Shown here: piece by piece, positions 52,775-60,941 of the stretch
Numbering within the stretch: position 1 is the stretch's first letter
Layout of the letters: each line of letters opens with the position of its first letter
Assembly (NCBI RefSeq): GCF_901411515.1
Contig: NZ_CABDUX010000002.1
Location: 1,674,001-1,738,000, forward strand
DNA length: 64,000 nucleotides
Direction: 5' to 3'
Source of the DNA: Raoultibacter phocaeensis
Lineage (GTDB): Bacteria; Actinomycetota; Coriobacteriia; Coriobacteriales; Eggerthellaceae
Made by a program: the position numbers and the translations under genes
The notes under the pieces: generated by a model
The model's database searches: none
Told to the model about the DNA's origin: nothing
What the model saw: the letters and a program-made list of their open reading frames with translations, nothing else

Positions 52775-54048
52775 TATCGCTCGCCAGCCTCGACGCTTTT
52801 TCTCCGGGCATCGAGCATGCGCATATCTTTGTTCCACAGTTTCGAGAACGGCAACACATCGAGCGCCGCAACGACGGAGAGCACGCCCATGACCACGAAC
52901 ACGGCAAGACGGTTGTCAACGCCGCCCACCGCCGCCTGGATCACGATGTTCAGAATCGAACCGAACATGATGGCGAAGTTAGCAAGCGAGAGATTGAGCG
53001 GGTAGTTCTTAGCGCCGAAGCGTTGCCGCGCGAACGCCGAGGCCACCACCGGCACACCGCCGTAGCAAAAGCCGCAGCAGAACGCGCCCACCACGTAGAG
53101 AGCCGAGATGCCGGTCGTGAAAGCACCGACAATGCATACGCATGCCGCCACGGCGATAAGCCCGTCAATGAGCATGGTGACCTTCACGTTGGTCTTATCG
53201 TAGATAAGCCCGATGACCACGCGCGCCAGGCCGTTACAGGTGGATACGAGGCCGACAAGCAACGTTGCGAATCCAGCATCGAGGCCGACCGCCTGGGCAT
53301 CGGATGCGGCGTTGCCGATCGTAGCGAGGCCGATGGCTATCACGATGATCGCCCATATCCAGTACACGTAGAACGTCGGCGTCTTGAGGGCGGCGTCTTG
53401 CTCGCCTGGATCATACCCTGTGCCGGTTGCCTTCTCGGGTGCCATGCGCGCAACGATGTCGGCGGGTGGGCGGCGCAGCATGAAAGCGAGCGCTACGACC
53501 ACGACGGCCGTTAATACGCCGATAGCCACAAACACCGTGCCGAGACCCACCGCGGAAACGAGGTTCACCGAAAGCGTTCCCAAGATGAGAGAGCCCAAAC
53601 CGAAGCCCATCATAAGCACGCCTGAGGAGAATCCGACTTTGTCGGGAAACCAAATGTTCGTGGTCGCAACGATGCAGTTGTACCCCACGCCGACACCGAG
53701 GCCGCCGAGCATGCCGTAGCACACGTACAAAACCGCGATACTGCCGTTGCCGAACAAGCCCGTTCCCGCAAAACCGCAAAAGAACAGCACGGCGGAAACG
53801 ATGAGCGAACCCCGCGTACCGACTCTCTTCTCAATCTGCGATCCGGCGATGGCCCCGAAGCAGAACGTGATCATCATGATGTTGAACGTGAGTCCCACCG
53901 ATGACTTCTCGAGACCGAACGCAGAGGTTATCGGAGCAGCGAACATCGAGAACGCGTAAATCAGCCCGAGGAACAAAAGCGCGACGGTCGAAAGGGCCAA
54001 ATACTGCAGTCGTTTGGCCTTGATCTGCTCGTCAGTCATTTCTGGCAT
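52774..54048 (-). CDS. MFS transporter, oxalate:formate antiporter (OFA) family-like
   Basis: A 424-aa twelve-helix carrier. LGLIYAFSMFAAPITSAFGLEKSSVGLTF, read in pieces, and the GYNCIVATTNIWFPDKVGFSSG stretch follow the OFA pattern. Start MPEMTDEQIKAK at 54048 follows AAAGGGGG. OFA proteins exchange or import small mono- and dicarboxylates; the substrate is not determinable here. Convergent with the LuxR gene. Confidence 0.85.
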   Translation of the reverse strand: MPEMTDEQIKAKRLQYLALSTVALLFLGLIYAFSMFAAPITSAFGLEKSSVGLTFNIMMITFCFGAIAGSQIEKRVGTRGSLIVSAVLFFCGFAGTGLFGNGSIAVLYVCYGMLGGLGVGVGYNCIVATTNIWFPDKVGFSSGVLMMGFGLGSLILGTLSVNLVSAVGLGTVFVAIGVLTAVVVVALAFMLRRPPADIVARMAPEKATGTGYDPGEQDAALKTPTFYVYWIWAIIVIAIGLATIGNAASDAQAVGLDAGFATLLVGLVSTCNGLARVVIGLIYDKTNVKVTMLIDGLIAVAACVCIVGAFTTGISALYVVGAFCCGFCYGGVPVVASAFARQRFGAKNYPLNLSLANFAIMFGSILNIVIQAAVGGVDNRLAVFVVMGVLSVVAALDVLPFSKLWNKDMRMLDARRKSVEAGER

Positions 54049-54379
54049 GAAAACCCCCTTTTTGCCGAGCGGTCGATTCGGGTGCCGGACATCGACATCG
54101 CATCGCCGCACAGCTTCGGTATGCAAACGGATGAACCAAGTCTAACGAGCGTGCGGGAAGCAACCTCGAACCCTGCGTACTAGGCCGAGCCGATTTTTAT
54201 CGCCACGCCGGTATGACCTCTGCGTGCAAACGCTTGTCCGAGAGCGCGTCGGCGCAGATCGCGGCTTGGAATGGCTCTGCTGGGGCGATGCGGGCAAAGC
54301 GGCACCGCTCTAGAATCAACGCTGTGCTCGGCACGTAGGAATGCGGATGCACATCGGATGCCGCAAAGAGGAGGATGTC

Positions 54380-55192
54380 ATGTTCGAAGAACTGTACGAA
54401 CCGTTGCCCGACCCCGCCCGCTATTGGAGGCGCCTGGGCCTCGATCCAGCCGACGTGCCGCTCACCCGCGACGGACTCGATCGGATCATCTTCGCGCACC
54501 AGTGCGCCATTCCCTTCGAAAACCTCGATGCCTGCGAGTACCATGTTCCGATCTCGCTCGGCATAGCAGACATGTTCGAGAAGATCGTTGCGGGAAAGCG
54601 CGGAGGCTATTGCTTCGAGCTCAACGCGCTGTTCGCCGCCCTGCTCGCCGATGCGGGCTTCTCCGTTTCACCGTGCTTCGCCCGCAGCCTCAAGGACCGC
54701 GGGTACGTACAACCCGTCGCGCATCGCGGAGCCATCGTCACCATCGGAGACGAGAAGCTGTTCTGCGACGTCGGATACGGCGGACCTATGCCTTCGTGCG
54801 CTTTGCCGCTCAAGGATGGCCTCGAGGCTTCATCGACCGGGCAGACGTTTCGCATCGAGCGCATGGAAGGTCCTTGGTGGCGCATCCTCTACTGCGGTCG
54901 CGAGCATGCCCCGCGAGCATCGGCCGAGCCCGTACTCGCATTCATGGACATCGAGCAGTACGAGGTTGATTTCGTTGCCCTTTCCCTTTACTGCTCGACC
55001 CACCCGAGCTCGATCTTCACCCAACAGCGCATGCTCAACCGAAAGACCGGGGACGGCAGCGTGTCCATCACCGCCGATCAGTTCATCCGTACAACCCGTG
55101 AGGACAAAGAGCAGCGCACGATCGAAACGGACGAAGAATTTCGCCGGCTCGCCAAAACCCACTTCGGCATCGAGCTTCCCACAAGGAACTGA
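54380..55192 (+). CDS. nat: arylamine N-acetyltransferase
   Basis: A 270-aa enzyme that moves acetyl from acetyl-CoA to aromatic amines and hydrazines. The catalytic triad is visible: Cys78 (RGGYCFELN), His115 (VAHRGAIVTI) and Asp130 (FCDVGYGG). IPFENLD near the N-terminus is also conserved. AGAGGAGG precedes the start. In gut bacteria such enzymes can acetylate aromatic drugs and metabolites. A weak TAGAAT box is 65 bp upstream. Confidence 0.93.
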   Translation: MFEELYEPLPDPARYWRRLGLDPADVPLTRDGLDRIIFAHQCAIPFENLDACEYHVPISLGIADMFEKIVAGKRGGYCFELNALFAALLADAGFSVSPCFARSLKDRGYVQPVAHRGAIVTIGDEKLFCDVGYGGPMPSCALPLKDGLEASSTGQTFRIERMEGPWWRILYCGREHAPRASAEPVLAFMDIEQYEVDFVALSLYCSTHPSSIFTQQRMLNRKTGDGSVSITADQFIRTTREDKEQRTIETDEEFRRLAKTHFGIELPTRN

Positions 55193-55466
55193 CCCGCGCC
55201 GCGATTTCCTGAGAGGCCTCGCCCTCAATATGGGCAGGGCTTTGTAACGCGCGTCGGCGGCGTTGGCGCTTCGATCCGTGCACCAACGTGGATGTACGGC
55301 TTGGCTTCGGATGACCTGCAACGGACGATCGGTTTCGGGTGCCCCGTGACCGGCAGTCAACTCAGGTGACCGGCGACGCCAGACTCGGGAGCACAGCCTC
55401 GACTCGAGCACCTCGCAACTACCAAGCCCTTGTTCCGGACAGGGGAGATTTCGGCACAAAATTGGA

Positions 55467-55587
55467 GGTTTGACAATTATGGAATATCATATATTTCCAT
55501 TTTGAGAGGTTGTAAAAATGCGACCAGGCGTTTCGTGTCGTTGCAGTTCGAATTTCAATATATACCTAGTTATATAATTGTCAAACC
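55467..55587. repeat. 121-bp inverted-repeat insertion within the left IS end
   Basis: Bounded by GGTTTGACAATTAT and its exact complement (14 bp) and flanked by GGA on both sides, a possible 3-bp target duplication. The core is AT-rich, unlike the surrounding IS. Removing it restores the similarity between the left and right IS ends. Confidence 0.6.
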
Positions 55588-55672
55588 GGAGGTGCGGCAG
55601 GAAGTTGGACCGCCGGCAGGCGGTCCACGACCGATCGAGCGGCCCCCGCGGGGGCCGCGAGGAGGGAGCCGC

Positions 55673-57118
55673 ATGTACACGGAAAGGGAGAAGGTCCGCT
55701 ACGTCGAGACGATGTGGGCCGAGGGGCTCACGCCCCGCGCCGCCGAGCGGAAATGGGGGACCCCGTCCAGGGAGTCGCTGAGGCGGTGGCTGGAGCAGGC
55801 CGAGGAGGGCTCCCTGCCGGCGGAGATGCCCAGGGTGAAGGGGCGCGCCGAGCACGCGCCCCACTCCCGCTACCCCGAGGCCACCAAGGCGGAGGCCGTC
55901 CGCCTCTACGGCCTCGGGGAGAAGCCCGCGCACATCGCCCGCCGCCTCGGCATCGCCGAAGCGAGCATAATATCGGTCTGGAGCAGGAAGGCCCGCAAAA
56001 GCGCTATCATGTCCGAGACCGGCGCGGAGGGCGCGCCGCGCGAGGACGAGGGGGCGAAGCCGGGCATGGGGCAGGCGGCGGGATCGGACGACAGGCGGAT
56101 CGAGGCCCTCCGGGCCGAGCTCGAGGAGGCGCTCTTCGAGGTGAGCGTCTACAAGGAGCTGATGCGCGACCCAAAAGCCGCAAGCCCGGCGAGCCTGTCG
56201 AAGAGGCGGCTCGTCGGGTTAGGCGAGAGGCTGAGGCGGGACTGCGGGTGCTCCCTGGCCCGGATCTCGACGTTCTTGGGAATCTCGAAGAGCACCTACC
56301 TCTACCACCGGGCGAGGCTCGATAGCCCGTCCGGCATGACGGACGGGGGCTTCGACGGGGCCGTGGCCGCGGCCTTCGCGGAGAACGACGGGATCTACGG
56401 CTACCGCCGCCTCAAGGCGGCGCTGGAGGCCGGCGGCGTCCGCGCGCCCGAGCGCAGGGTGCGCGAGTCGATGGCGCGCCAGGGGCTCGTCGCCCGGTGC
56501 TCCAGGTCGGAGAAGAGATGGAGCTCGTACGCGGGCGAGGTGTCGGACGCGCCCGGGAACCTGCTGCTCGGCGAGCACGGGAGGCACGACTTCTCGGCGG
56601 ACGCGCCCAACGAGCTGTGGCTCACCGACATCACCGAGATGCGGGGGCGCGACGGCAAGTGCTACCTGTCCGCCGTCGTCGACTGCTTCGACGGCAAGGT
56701 CGTCGCCTGGCGCGCCTCGGAGAGCCCCAACGCCGAGCTCGCGAACTCCACGCTCGCCGACGCGATAGCGACGCTTCGGGAGGGCCAGCGTCCCGTCATC
56801 CACTCCGACCGCGGCGGGCACTACCGCTGGAAGGGGTGGATCGCGCTGTGCGAGGGGGCCGGCCTCGTGCGCTCGATGTCGCGCAAGGGGCACAGCCCCG
56901 ACAACGCGGCGTGCGAGGGCTTCTTCGGCCGGGCGAAGGTCGAGGCGTTCCATTCGCTCGTGCGCGCGGGGGCGCCCGTCGCCGAGATATTCGAGGCCGT
57001 CGCGCGCTACATCACGTGGTACAATGACGGCCGCCTCAAGACGTTCAGGGAGAACGGGAAGAAGGCCACCTGCGAGACCATCGAGGGCCGCCGCAGGAGG
57101 CTCGGGCTGGCGGCCTGA
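55673..57118 (+). CDS. IS3-type transposase, single fused frame
   Basis: A 481-aa transposase. The start at 55673 follows GGAGGGAG. The N-terminal part (1-130) has two helix-turn-helix-like regions, a coiled-coil segment follows (about 140-165), and the DDE integrase core contains LWLTDITEM, VIHSDRGGHY and the Glu in ACEGFFGRAKVE, then YITWYNDGR. In most IS3 elements OrfA and OrfB need a programmed frameshift; here both halves are in one frame. All three acidic residues are present, so it may be active. Confidence 0.92.
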   Translation: MYTEREKVRYVETMWAEGLTPRAAERKWGTPSRESLRRWLEQAEEGSLPAEMPRVKGRAEHAPHSRYPEATKAEAVRLYGLGEKPAHIARRLGIAEASIISVWSRKARKSAIMSETGAEGAPREDEGAKPGMGQAAGSDDRRIEALRAELEEALFEVSVYKELMRDPKAASPASLSKRRLVGLGERLRRDCGCSLARISTFLGISKSTYLYHRARLDSPSGMTDGGFDGAVAAAFAENDGIYGYRRLKAALEAGGVRAPERRVRESMARQGLVARCSRSEKRWSSYAGEVSDAPGNLLLGEHGRHDFSADAPNELWLTDITEMRGRDGKCYLSAVVDCFDGKVVAWRASESPNAELANSTLADAIATLREGQRPVIHSDRGGHYRWKGWIALCEGAGLVRSMSRKGHSPDNAACEGFFGRAKVEAFHSLVRAGAPVAEIFEAVARYITWYNDGRLKTFRENGKKATCETIEGRRRRLGLAA

Positions 57119-57241
57119 GCAGTCCAAGAATCCTGCCGCACCCCCAACCTCCAATTTTGTGCCAGGATTCGACTTTCCGGGAACATAAGAGGCCGTTTTC
57201 CTCGACGGGTTCCAAACACGATGCACTGGTTGGGAGCACGA

Positions 57242-57340
57242 ATGAACGGATTCGCGCGAATCGCTGCCATAGGCACAGTAGCGGTTGCCGTCACGGGTGC
57301 GGCGGTCGCGCTTGCAGCGCGATCGCCTACAGTTCGATGA
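57242..57340 (+). CDS. possible 32-aa single-helix peptide
   Basis: GGGAG lies six bases before an ATG that encodes MNGFARIAAIG and a hydrophobic Val/Ala/Gly helix, ending Thr-Val-Arg. The end overlaps the stop region of the convergent ABC gene by 14 bp. It may be a real small membrane peptide, a remnant of a gene cut short, or chance. Confidence 0.25.
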   Translation: MNGFARIAAIGTVAVAVTGAAVALAARSPTVR

Positions 57341-57923
57341 TCCTCGTCGCGATGCGTTCGGAGAGGGCCGGGGAGTGCGACACGAACACGAGGCCGATAC
57401 CGCGTCGCTCAACCTCCGCGACCAGAAAATGCCATATCTGGGCTTGCGTGAGTGCATCGAGCATCGTCGATATCTCATCCGCCACCAGAAATGACGGATC
57501 GGCGGCAAGCGCACGGGCGATGCAGAAACGCTGAAGCTCGCCGCCCGAAAGCTCATGGGGATAGCGGTTCATCCATTCATCGCGAATGCCGAGCCCCTGC
57601 ACCAGCGCCGGATCGATCGGCCCCGCCTCTGAAAGCGTGCGCGAAAGACGCATGCGCGGATCGACCGCCGTTTCGGGGTGCTGGAGGATCAACTGCACCG
57701 GACACACTCCACGAGCGGGAAGCGACGCACTGTCAAGCGTCACCTCACCCGCATCGGGAGCAAGGTATCCCGAAAGGATGCGGGCAAGGGTGGTTTTGCC
57801 CGTACCTGACGGAGCCGACAGCGCAACCCGCTCGCCGCTTTCGACGCGAAGCGACACGCCGTCGAGAACCGGCTTTCCCTTCCCGTAGGCATAGGTTACG
57901 CCCCTCGCTTCGAGCACGCTCAT
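57327..57923 (-). CDS. nickel/peptide-class ABC transporter ATPase (second, short)
   Basis: A 198-aa ATPase, short for the NikE/DppF class (~260 aa) because the C-terminal extension is missing. Walker A is APSGTGKTT, the signature is ELSGGELQRFCIARAL and Walker B is FLVADEISTMLD. The start overlaps the stop of the other ATPase by 4 bp. It is the last gene of a five-gene operon. Confidence 0.87.
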   Translation of the reverse strand: MSVLEARGVTYAYGKGKPVLDGVSLRVESGERVALSAPSGTGKTTLARILSGYLAPDAGEVTLDSASLPARGVCPVQLILQHPETAVDPRMRLSRTLSEAGPIDPALVQGLGIRDEWMNRYPHELSGGELQRFCIARALAADPSFLVADEISTMLDALTQAQIWHFLVAEVERRGIGLVFVSHSPALSERIATRIIEL

Positions 57924-58996
57924 GAGACCACCTCGAATCCATGTTCGGGAAGCGCGTGCCAGAGCTCTTTGCTGAAGGGGTGCATAAGCGTATTGTGCGA
58001 AGCGAAGTTCGCGACCGCCGTCTCTTCAACAACCGTTCCGTCCTTGAACACCGCCACGCGATCAGCCACGCGCAGCGCAAGCTCGATGTCGTGGGTGATA
58101 AGCAACACGCCTCCGCCCTGATCGGCGAACGCGCGAAAATCGTCGAGCGCGGCGACGGCCAGATCGAGGTCGAGACCCGGCGTCGGCTCATCGGCGACGA
58201 TAAGCTTCGGGTTGTCGATGAGCGCGCAGGACAGAAGCACGCGGCGCGCCATGCCGCCTGAAAGCTCGAAGGGATAGAGGTCGGCAACCTCCTCGCCGAG
58301 GCCGTAGCGCGCGAACAGGCGCCTCTGCACGGCTTCGCGCTCTTTCGCGTCGCCCGAGAACCCGCGCACCTGGCGGCCCACCTTCATGAGCGGATCGAGG
58401 TGATTCACGCTTTGCGGCACGAGAGAAATGCCGTTTCCCCGCAAGGCTGCAAGCGATCGGGCATCCTGCAGCACGCCATCGAACCAAATGCGCCCGCTTA
58501 CGGATGCGTTGGGTTCGTACAGGCCGAGAATCGCATCGGCCAAAAGCGTCTTACCCGATCCCGAAGCCCCCACGACCGCCACGATCTCCCCCACGTGGAC
58601 CGAGATGCTCAACCGCTCGATCACATGCGATTCGACCTTCTTCGCCTTGAAGAACGAACGGGACCCGGCATCGTACATCGAAAAGGACACGGTGAGATCC
58701 TCCACCTGCAAAAGATGGTGCCCGCCCGCATGATGCGACGAGGAAGCATGGGAATGCCCGTGATGAACGTGCGCCGAACCATGTTTCGCCGCTTCGTGAG
58801 CTGCAACGTCGTCGGGTTCGCTCGGTACCACATGGGCTGCGACGTCGTCGGGTTCGCCCGGTACCCCGCGAGCCGCAACTCGAACAGGCTCGCGCACCGC
58901 GGCGCTGCGGGCAACCTCATGCGCACAGGCGGCGCCGGGCAGCCGCTCGGTTCCCGCCTCGCCCGCACGCCCGTCGCGTATCGACCTTGGTTCCAT
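57920..58996 (-). CDS. nickel/peptide-class ABC transporter ATPase with histidine-rich N-terminus
   Basis: A 358-aa ATPase. About 95 residues precede the ABC domain: an Ala/Val/Pro-rich stretch with a duplicated PDDVAAH unit, then ten histidines within residues 72-94 (HVHHGHSH, then SSHHAGGHH). The ABC domain has Walker A GASGSGKT (143-150), signature ELSGGMARRV and Walker B LIVADEPTPGLDL. Start at 58996 follows GAAGGA; an ATG at 59014 is the alternative. Histidine-rich segments store or sense nickel or similar metals, which with the operator sites points to nickel cargo. Confidence 0.88.
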   Translation of the reverse strand: MEPRSIRDGRAGEAGTERLPGAACAHEVARSAAVREPVRVAARGVPGEPDDVAAHVVPSEPDDVAAHEAAKHGSAHVHHGHSHASSSHHAGGHHLLQVEDLTVSFSMYDAGSRSFFKAKKVESHVIERLSISVHVGEIVAVVGASGSGKTLLADAILGLYEPNASVSGRIWFDGVLQDARSLAALRGNGISLVPQSVNHLDPLMKVGRQVRGFSGDAKEREAVQRRLFARYGLGEEVADLYPFELSGGMARRVLLSCALIDNPKLIVADEPTPGLDLDLAVAALDDFRAFADQGGGVLLITHDIELALRVADRVAVFKDGTVVEETAVANFASHNTLMHPFSKELWHALPEHGFEVVS

Positions 58997-59022
58997 GCGG
59001 TTTTCCTTCGTCATCGCGTAAC

Positions 59023-59940
59023 CTAATCCTGCGAACTGTGGGGATCGATGAGTCTGCGCAGGTTCGAGCCCGCCGCATCGAAGAGCAGCACGGTTGCGAT
59101 GAGAGCAAGTCCTGGAAACACCGCGAGCCACCACATACCCGCCGAGAGATAGCCCATCGATTCGCTTAGAATCACGCCGATAGCGGGCTGCTCGGGCGGC
59201 AGGCCGAAACCGAGAAACGTGATGGCCGCCTCATGCAGGATGGCGTGAGGGAACAGAAGGATCAAGCCCACGAGGAACTGGGGCAGCACAAAAGGAAGCA
59301 TATGGTGCACTGCGATATTCATGCGGCTCTTGCCCAGCTTGCGGGCCACGGCGATGAAGGTCGATTCCTTGCATTGGAGGATTTCAGCGCGCACCACCCG
59401 CGCGAGGCTCGGCCAATGCGTAAGCGCAACCCCGATGGTCACGCCCCAAAACCCCTTGCCGATTGCAAACGATATGAGAATGAGGAGCACGATGTGCGGC
59501 ACGCCCATCATGAGATCGATGAGCCAGGTGATGGCCGCGTCGACCCTTTTTCCCCCAAGTGCGGCGGCCGTGCCGAGCGCAAGCGCGATGACCGACGAGG
59601 CTCCGGCGGCGAGCAATCCCACAAGCACGCTCGTCGAAAGACCCGCAAGCGTGCGGAGAAACATGTCGCGCCCCATCCAGTCGGTGCCGAACGGGTGCGC
59701 GAAACTGGGGCTGAGGTTTTTCGCCGTGAAGTCGGTGTGCATGGCCATATCGGTTGCAAGCACGCCCGCAACGACGATCCCCACCAAGAGCGCGACCGAC
59801 GCGATGAGCACAATAAGCGTACGCATACGGTTGCGCGAGCGTTCGGCGTGCGGAGCGTGGAACAGCGTCACGGATTGCACGACGGGCGCATCGGCAGCAC
59901 CTTGGAGGTGGCTTTTCGCAGAGCGCGTCTCGCTAGCCAT
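59023..59940 (-). CDS. nickel/peptide-class ABC transporter permease (DppC/NikC-like)
   Basis: A 305-aa permease. A short cytoplasmic head, TM1 (TLIVLIASVALLVGIVVAGV), HPFGTDWMGRDMFLRTLAG typical of DppC-class proteins, and the EAA loop (VVRAEILQCKESTFIAVARKLG in pieces). It starts at 59940, after GAGGTGAGG, inside the end of the other permease (8-bp overlap). Confidence 0.92.
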   Translation of the reverse strand: MASETRSAKSHLQGAADAPVVQSVTLFHAPHAERSRNRMRTLIVLIASVALLVGIVVAGVLATDMAMHTDFTAKNLSPSFAHPFGTDWMGRDMFLRTLAGLSTSVLVGLLAAGASSVIALALGTAAALGGKRVDAAITWLIDLMMGVPHIVLLILISFAIGKGFWGVTIGVALTHWPSLARVVRAEILQCKESTFIAVARKLGKSRMNIAVHHMLPFVLPQFLVGLILLFPHAILHEAAITFLGFGLPPEQPAIGVILSESMGYLSAGMWWLAVFPGLALIATVLLFDAAGSNLRRLIDPHSSQD

Positions 59941-60916
59941 GCACCTCACCTCGCTTGATGCGCGGATCGACAACGCCGTACAGCAGGTTTGCAATCAGGT
60001 TGCCCCCGAACACAAACGCCGCCGAAACGACTGCGATACCCGCCAGAAGCGCCACATCGCCGCCGAGCCCCGCCGTCACCGCCGCCTGACCGAGGCCCGG
60101 GTACGAAAACACCTGCTCGACGAGCACCGATCCCCCGAATATCTCGGAAATCGCCGCGAACTGCAGGGTGAGGGCCGGAAGCGCAAGGTTGCGCAGACCG
60201 TGAGTGCGCATGGCTGCCCACGTGCTCATGCCGCGAGCGCGCGCAAAGCGGAAATATTCGCTGCCCATTACGTCGATCGTCTTCTCCCGGGTATGGAGCG
60301 CGATGTTCGCCACCCCCACAACCGAGAGCGTGAGCGCCGGAAGCGCCAGATGGTGAAGCGCGTCGGCGAATGTCACATCGGCCGCCGATACGCCGATGGG
60401 CACGGAGAATCCGAACGGGAACCAGCCGAGCCACACCGAGAACACGATGAGCATGACGAGCCCGAGCCAAAACGTCGGCGTCGAGGCCAGCAGAAAGCAG
60501 TATCCCTTGACGATACGATCGACGAGCCTGCCCCGGTACACGCCCGCCACCACACCGAGCGCGAACCCGAGCACGCCCGAAACCACCCACGCGACGGCCA
60601 TAAGCGCCGCCGAGTTGAGCGCACGCGCGGCGATCACCTCGGTCACCGGCGCGTTGTAGCGAAGCGACATGCCCCAATCGCCTTGGACGAAACTCCCGAT
60701 CCAGTTCGCATACCGTTCCCACAAAGGCGTATTCACACCCCAGTATTCGGCAAGCTGGGCGCGCTTCGCCTCGCTCATGTTTATGTAGGCGGCCTGGCCC
60801 ACGTTCGCCTGCACCGGATCGATGGGAGATACGCTCACCAGGATGAACGTGACCATGCTCACCGCGATGAGCAGGAAAACGAACTTCGCAATATGTTTGA
60901 CGATGAACCGGCCCAT
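59933..60916 (-). CDS. nickel/peptide-class ABC transporter permease (DppB/NikB-like)
   Basis: A 327-aa permease with the family's TM1 start (KHIAKFVFLLIAVSMVTFILV), SPIDPVQANVG loop, and YPGLGQAAVTAGLGGDVALLAG near the end. The EAA loop lies around EYFRFARARGMSTWAAMRTHG. It follows the binding-protein gene by 25 bp. Confidence 0.93.
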   Translation of the reverse strand: MGRFIVKHIAKFVFLLIAVSMVTFILVSVSPIDPVQANVGQAAYINMSEAKRAQLAEYWGVNTPLWERYANWIGSFVQGDWGMSLRYNAPVTEVIAARALNSAALMAVAWVVSGVLGFALGVVAGVYRGRLVDRIVKGYCFLLASTPTFWLGLVMLIVFSVWLGWFPFGFSVPIGVSAADVTFADALHHLALPALTLSVVGVANIALHTREKTIDVMGSEYFRFARARGMSTWAAMRTHGLRNLALPALTLQFAAISEIFGGSVLVEQVFSYPGLGQAAVTAGLGGDVALLAGIAVVSAAFVFGGNLIANLLYGVVDPRIKRGEVHG

Positions 60917-60941
60917 TGCACAAAGCGGATCGCCCGAGGGG

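Larger units (their letters stand above)
55453..57163 (+). mobile_element. IS3-family-like insertion sequence
   Basis: About 1.7 kb bounded by inverted repeats: GGCACAAAATTGGAGGTT at 55453-55470 and its complement at 57146-57163. If the 121-bp insert at 55467-55587 is removed, the match goes on inward through GGTGCGGCAGGA and TTGGAC. It encodes one transposase. GC content is higher and codon use more G/C-ending than in its neighbours, suggesting recent arrival. No target duplication could be identified. Confidence 0.88.

Noticed and set aside
55193-57326. Gene disrupted by the insertion sequence
   Set aside because: The flanks do not join into a recognisable reading frame, so the IS appears to sit in intergenic DNA.
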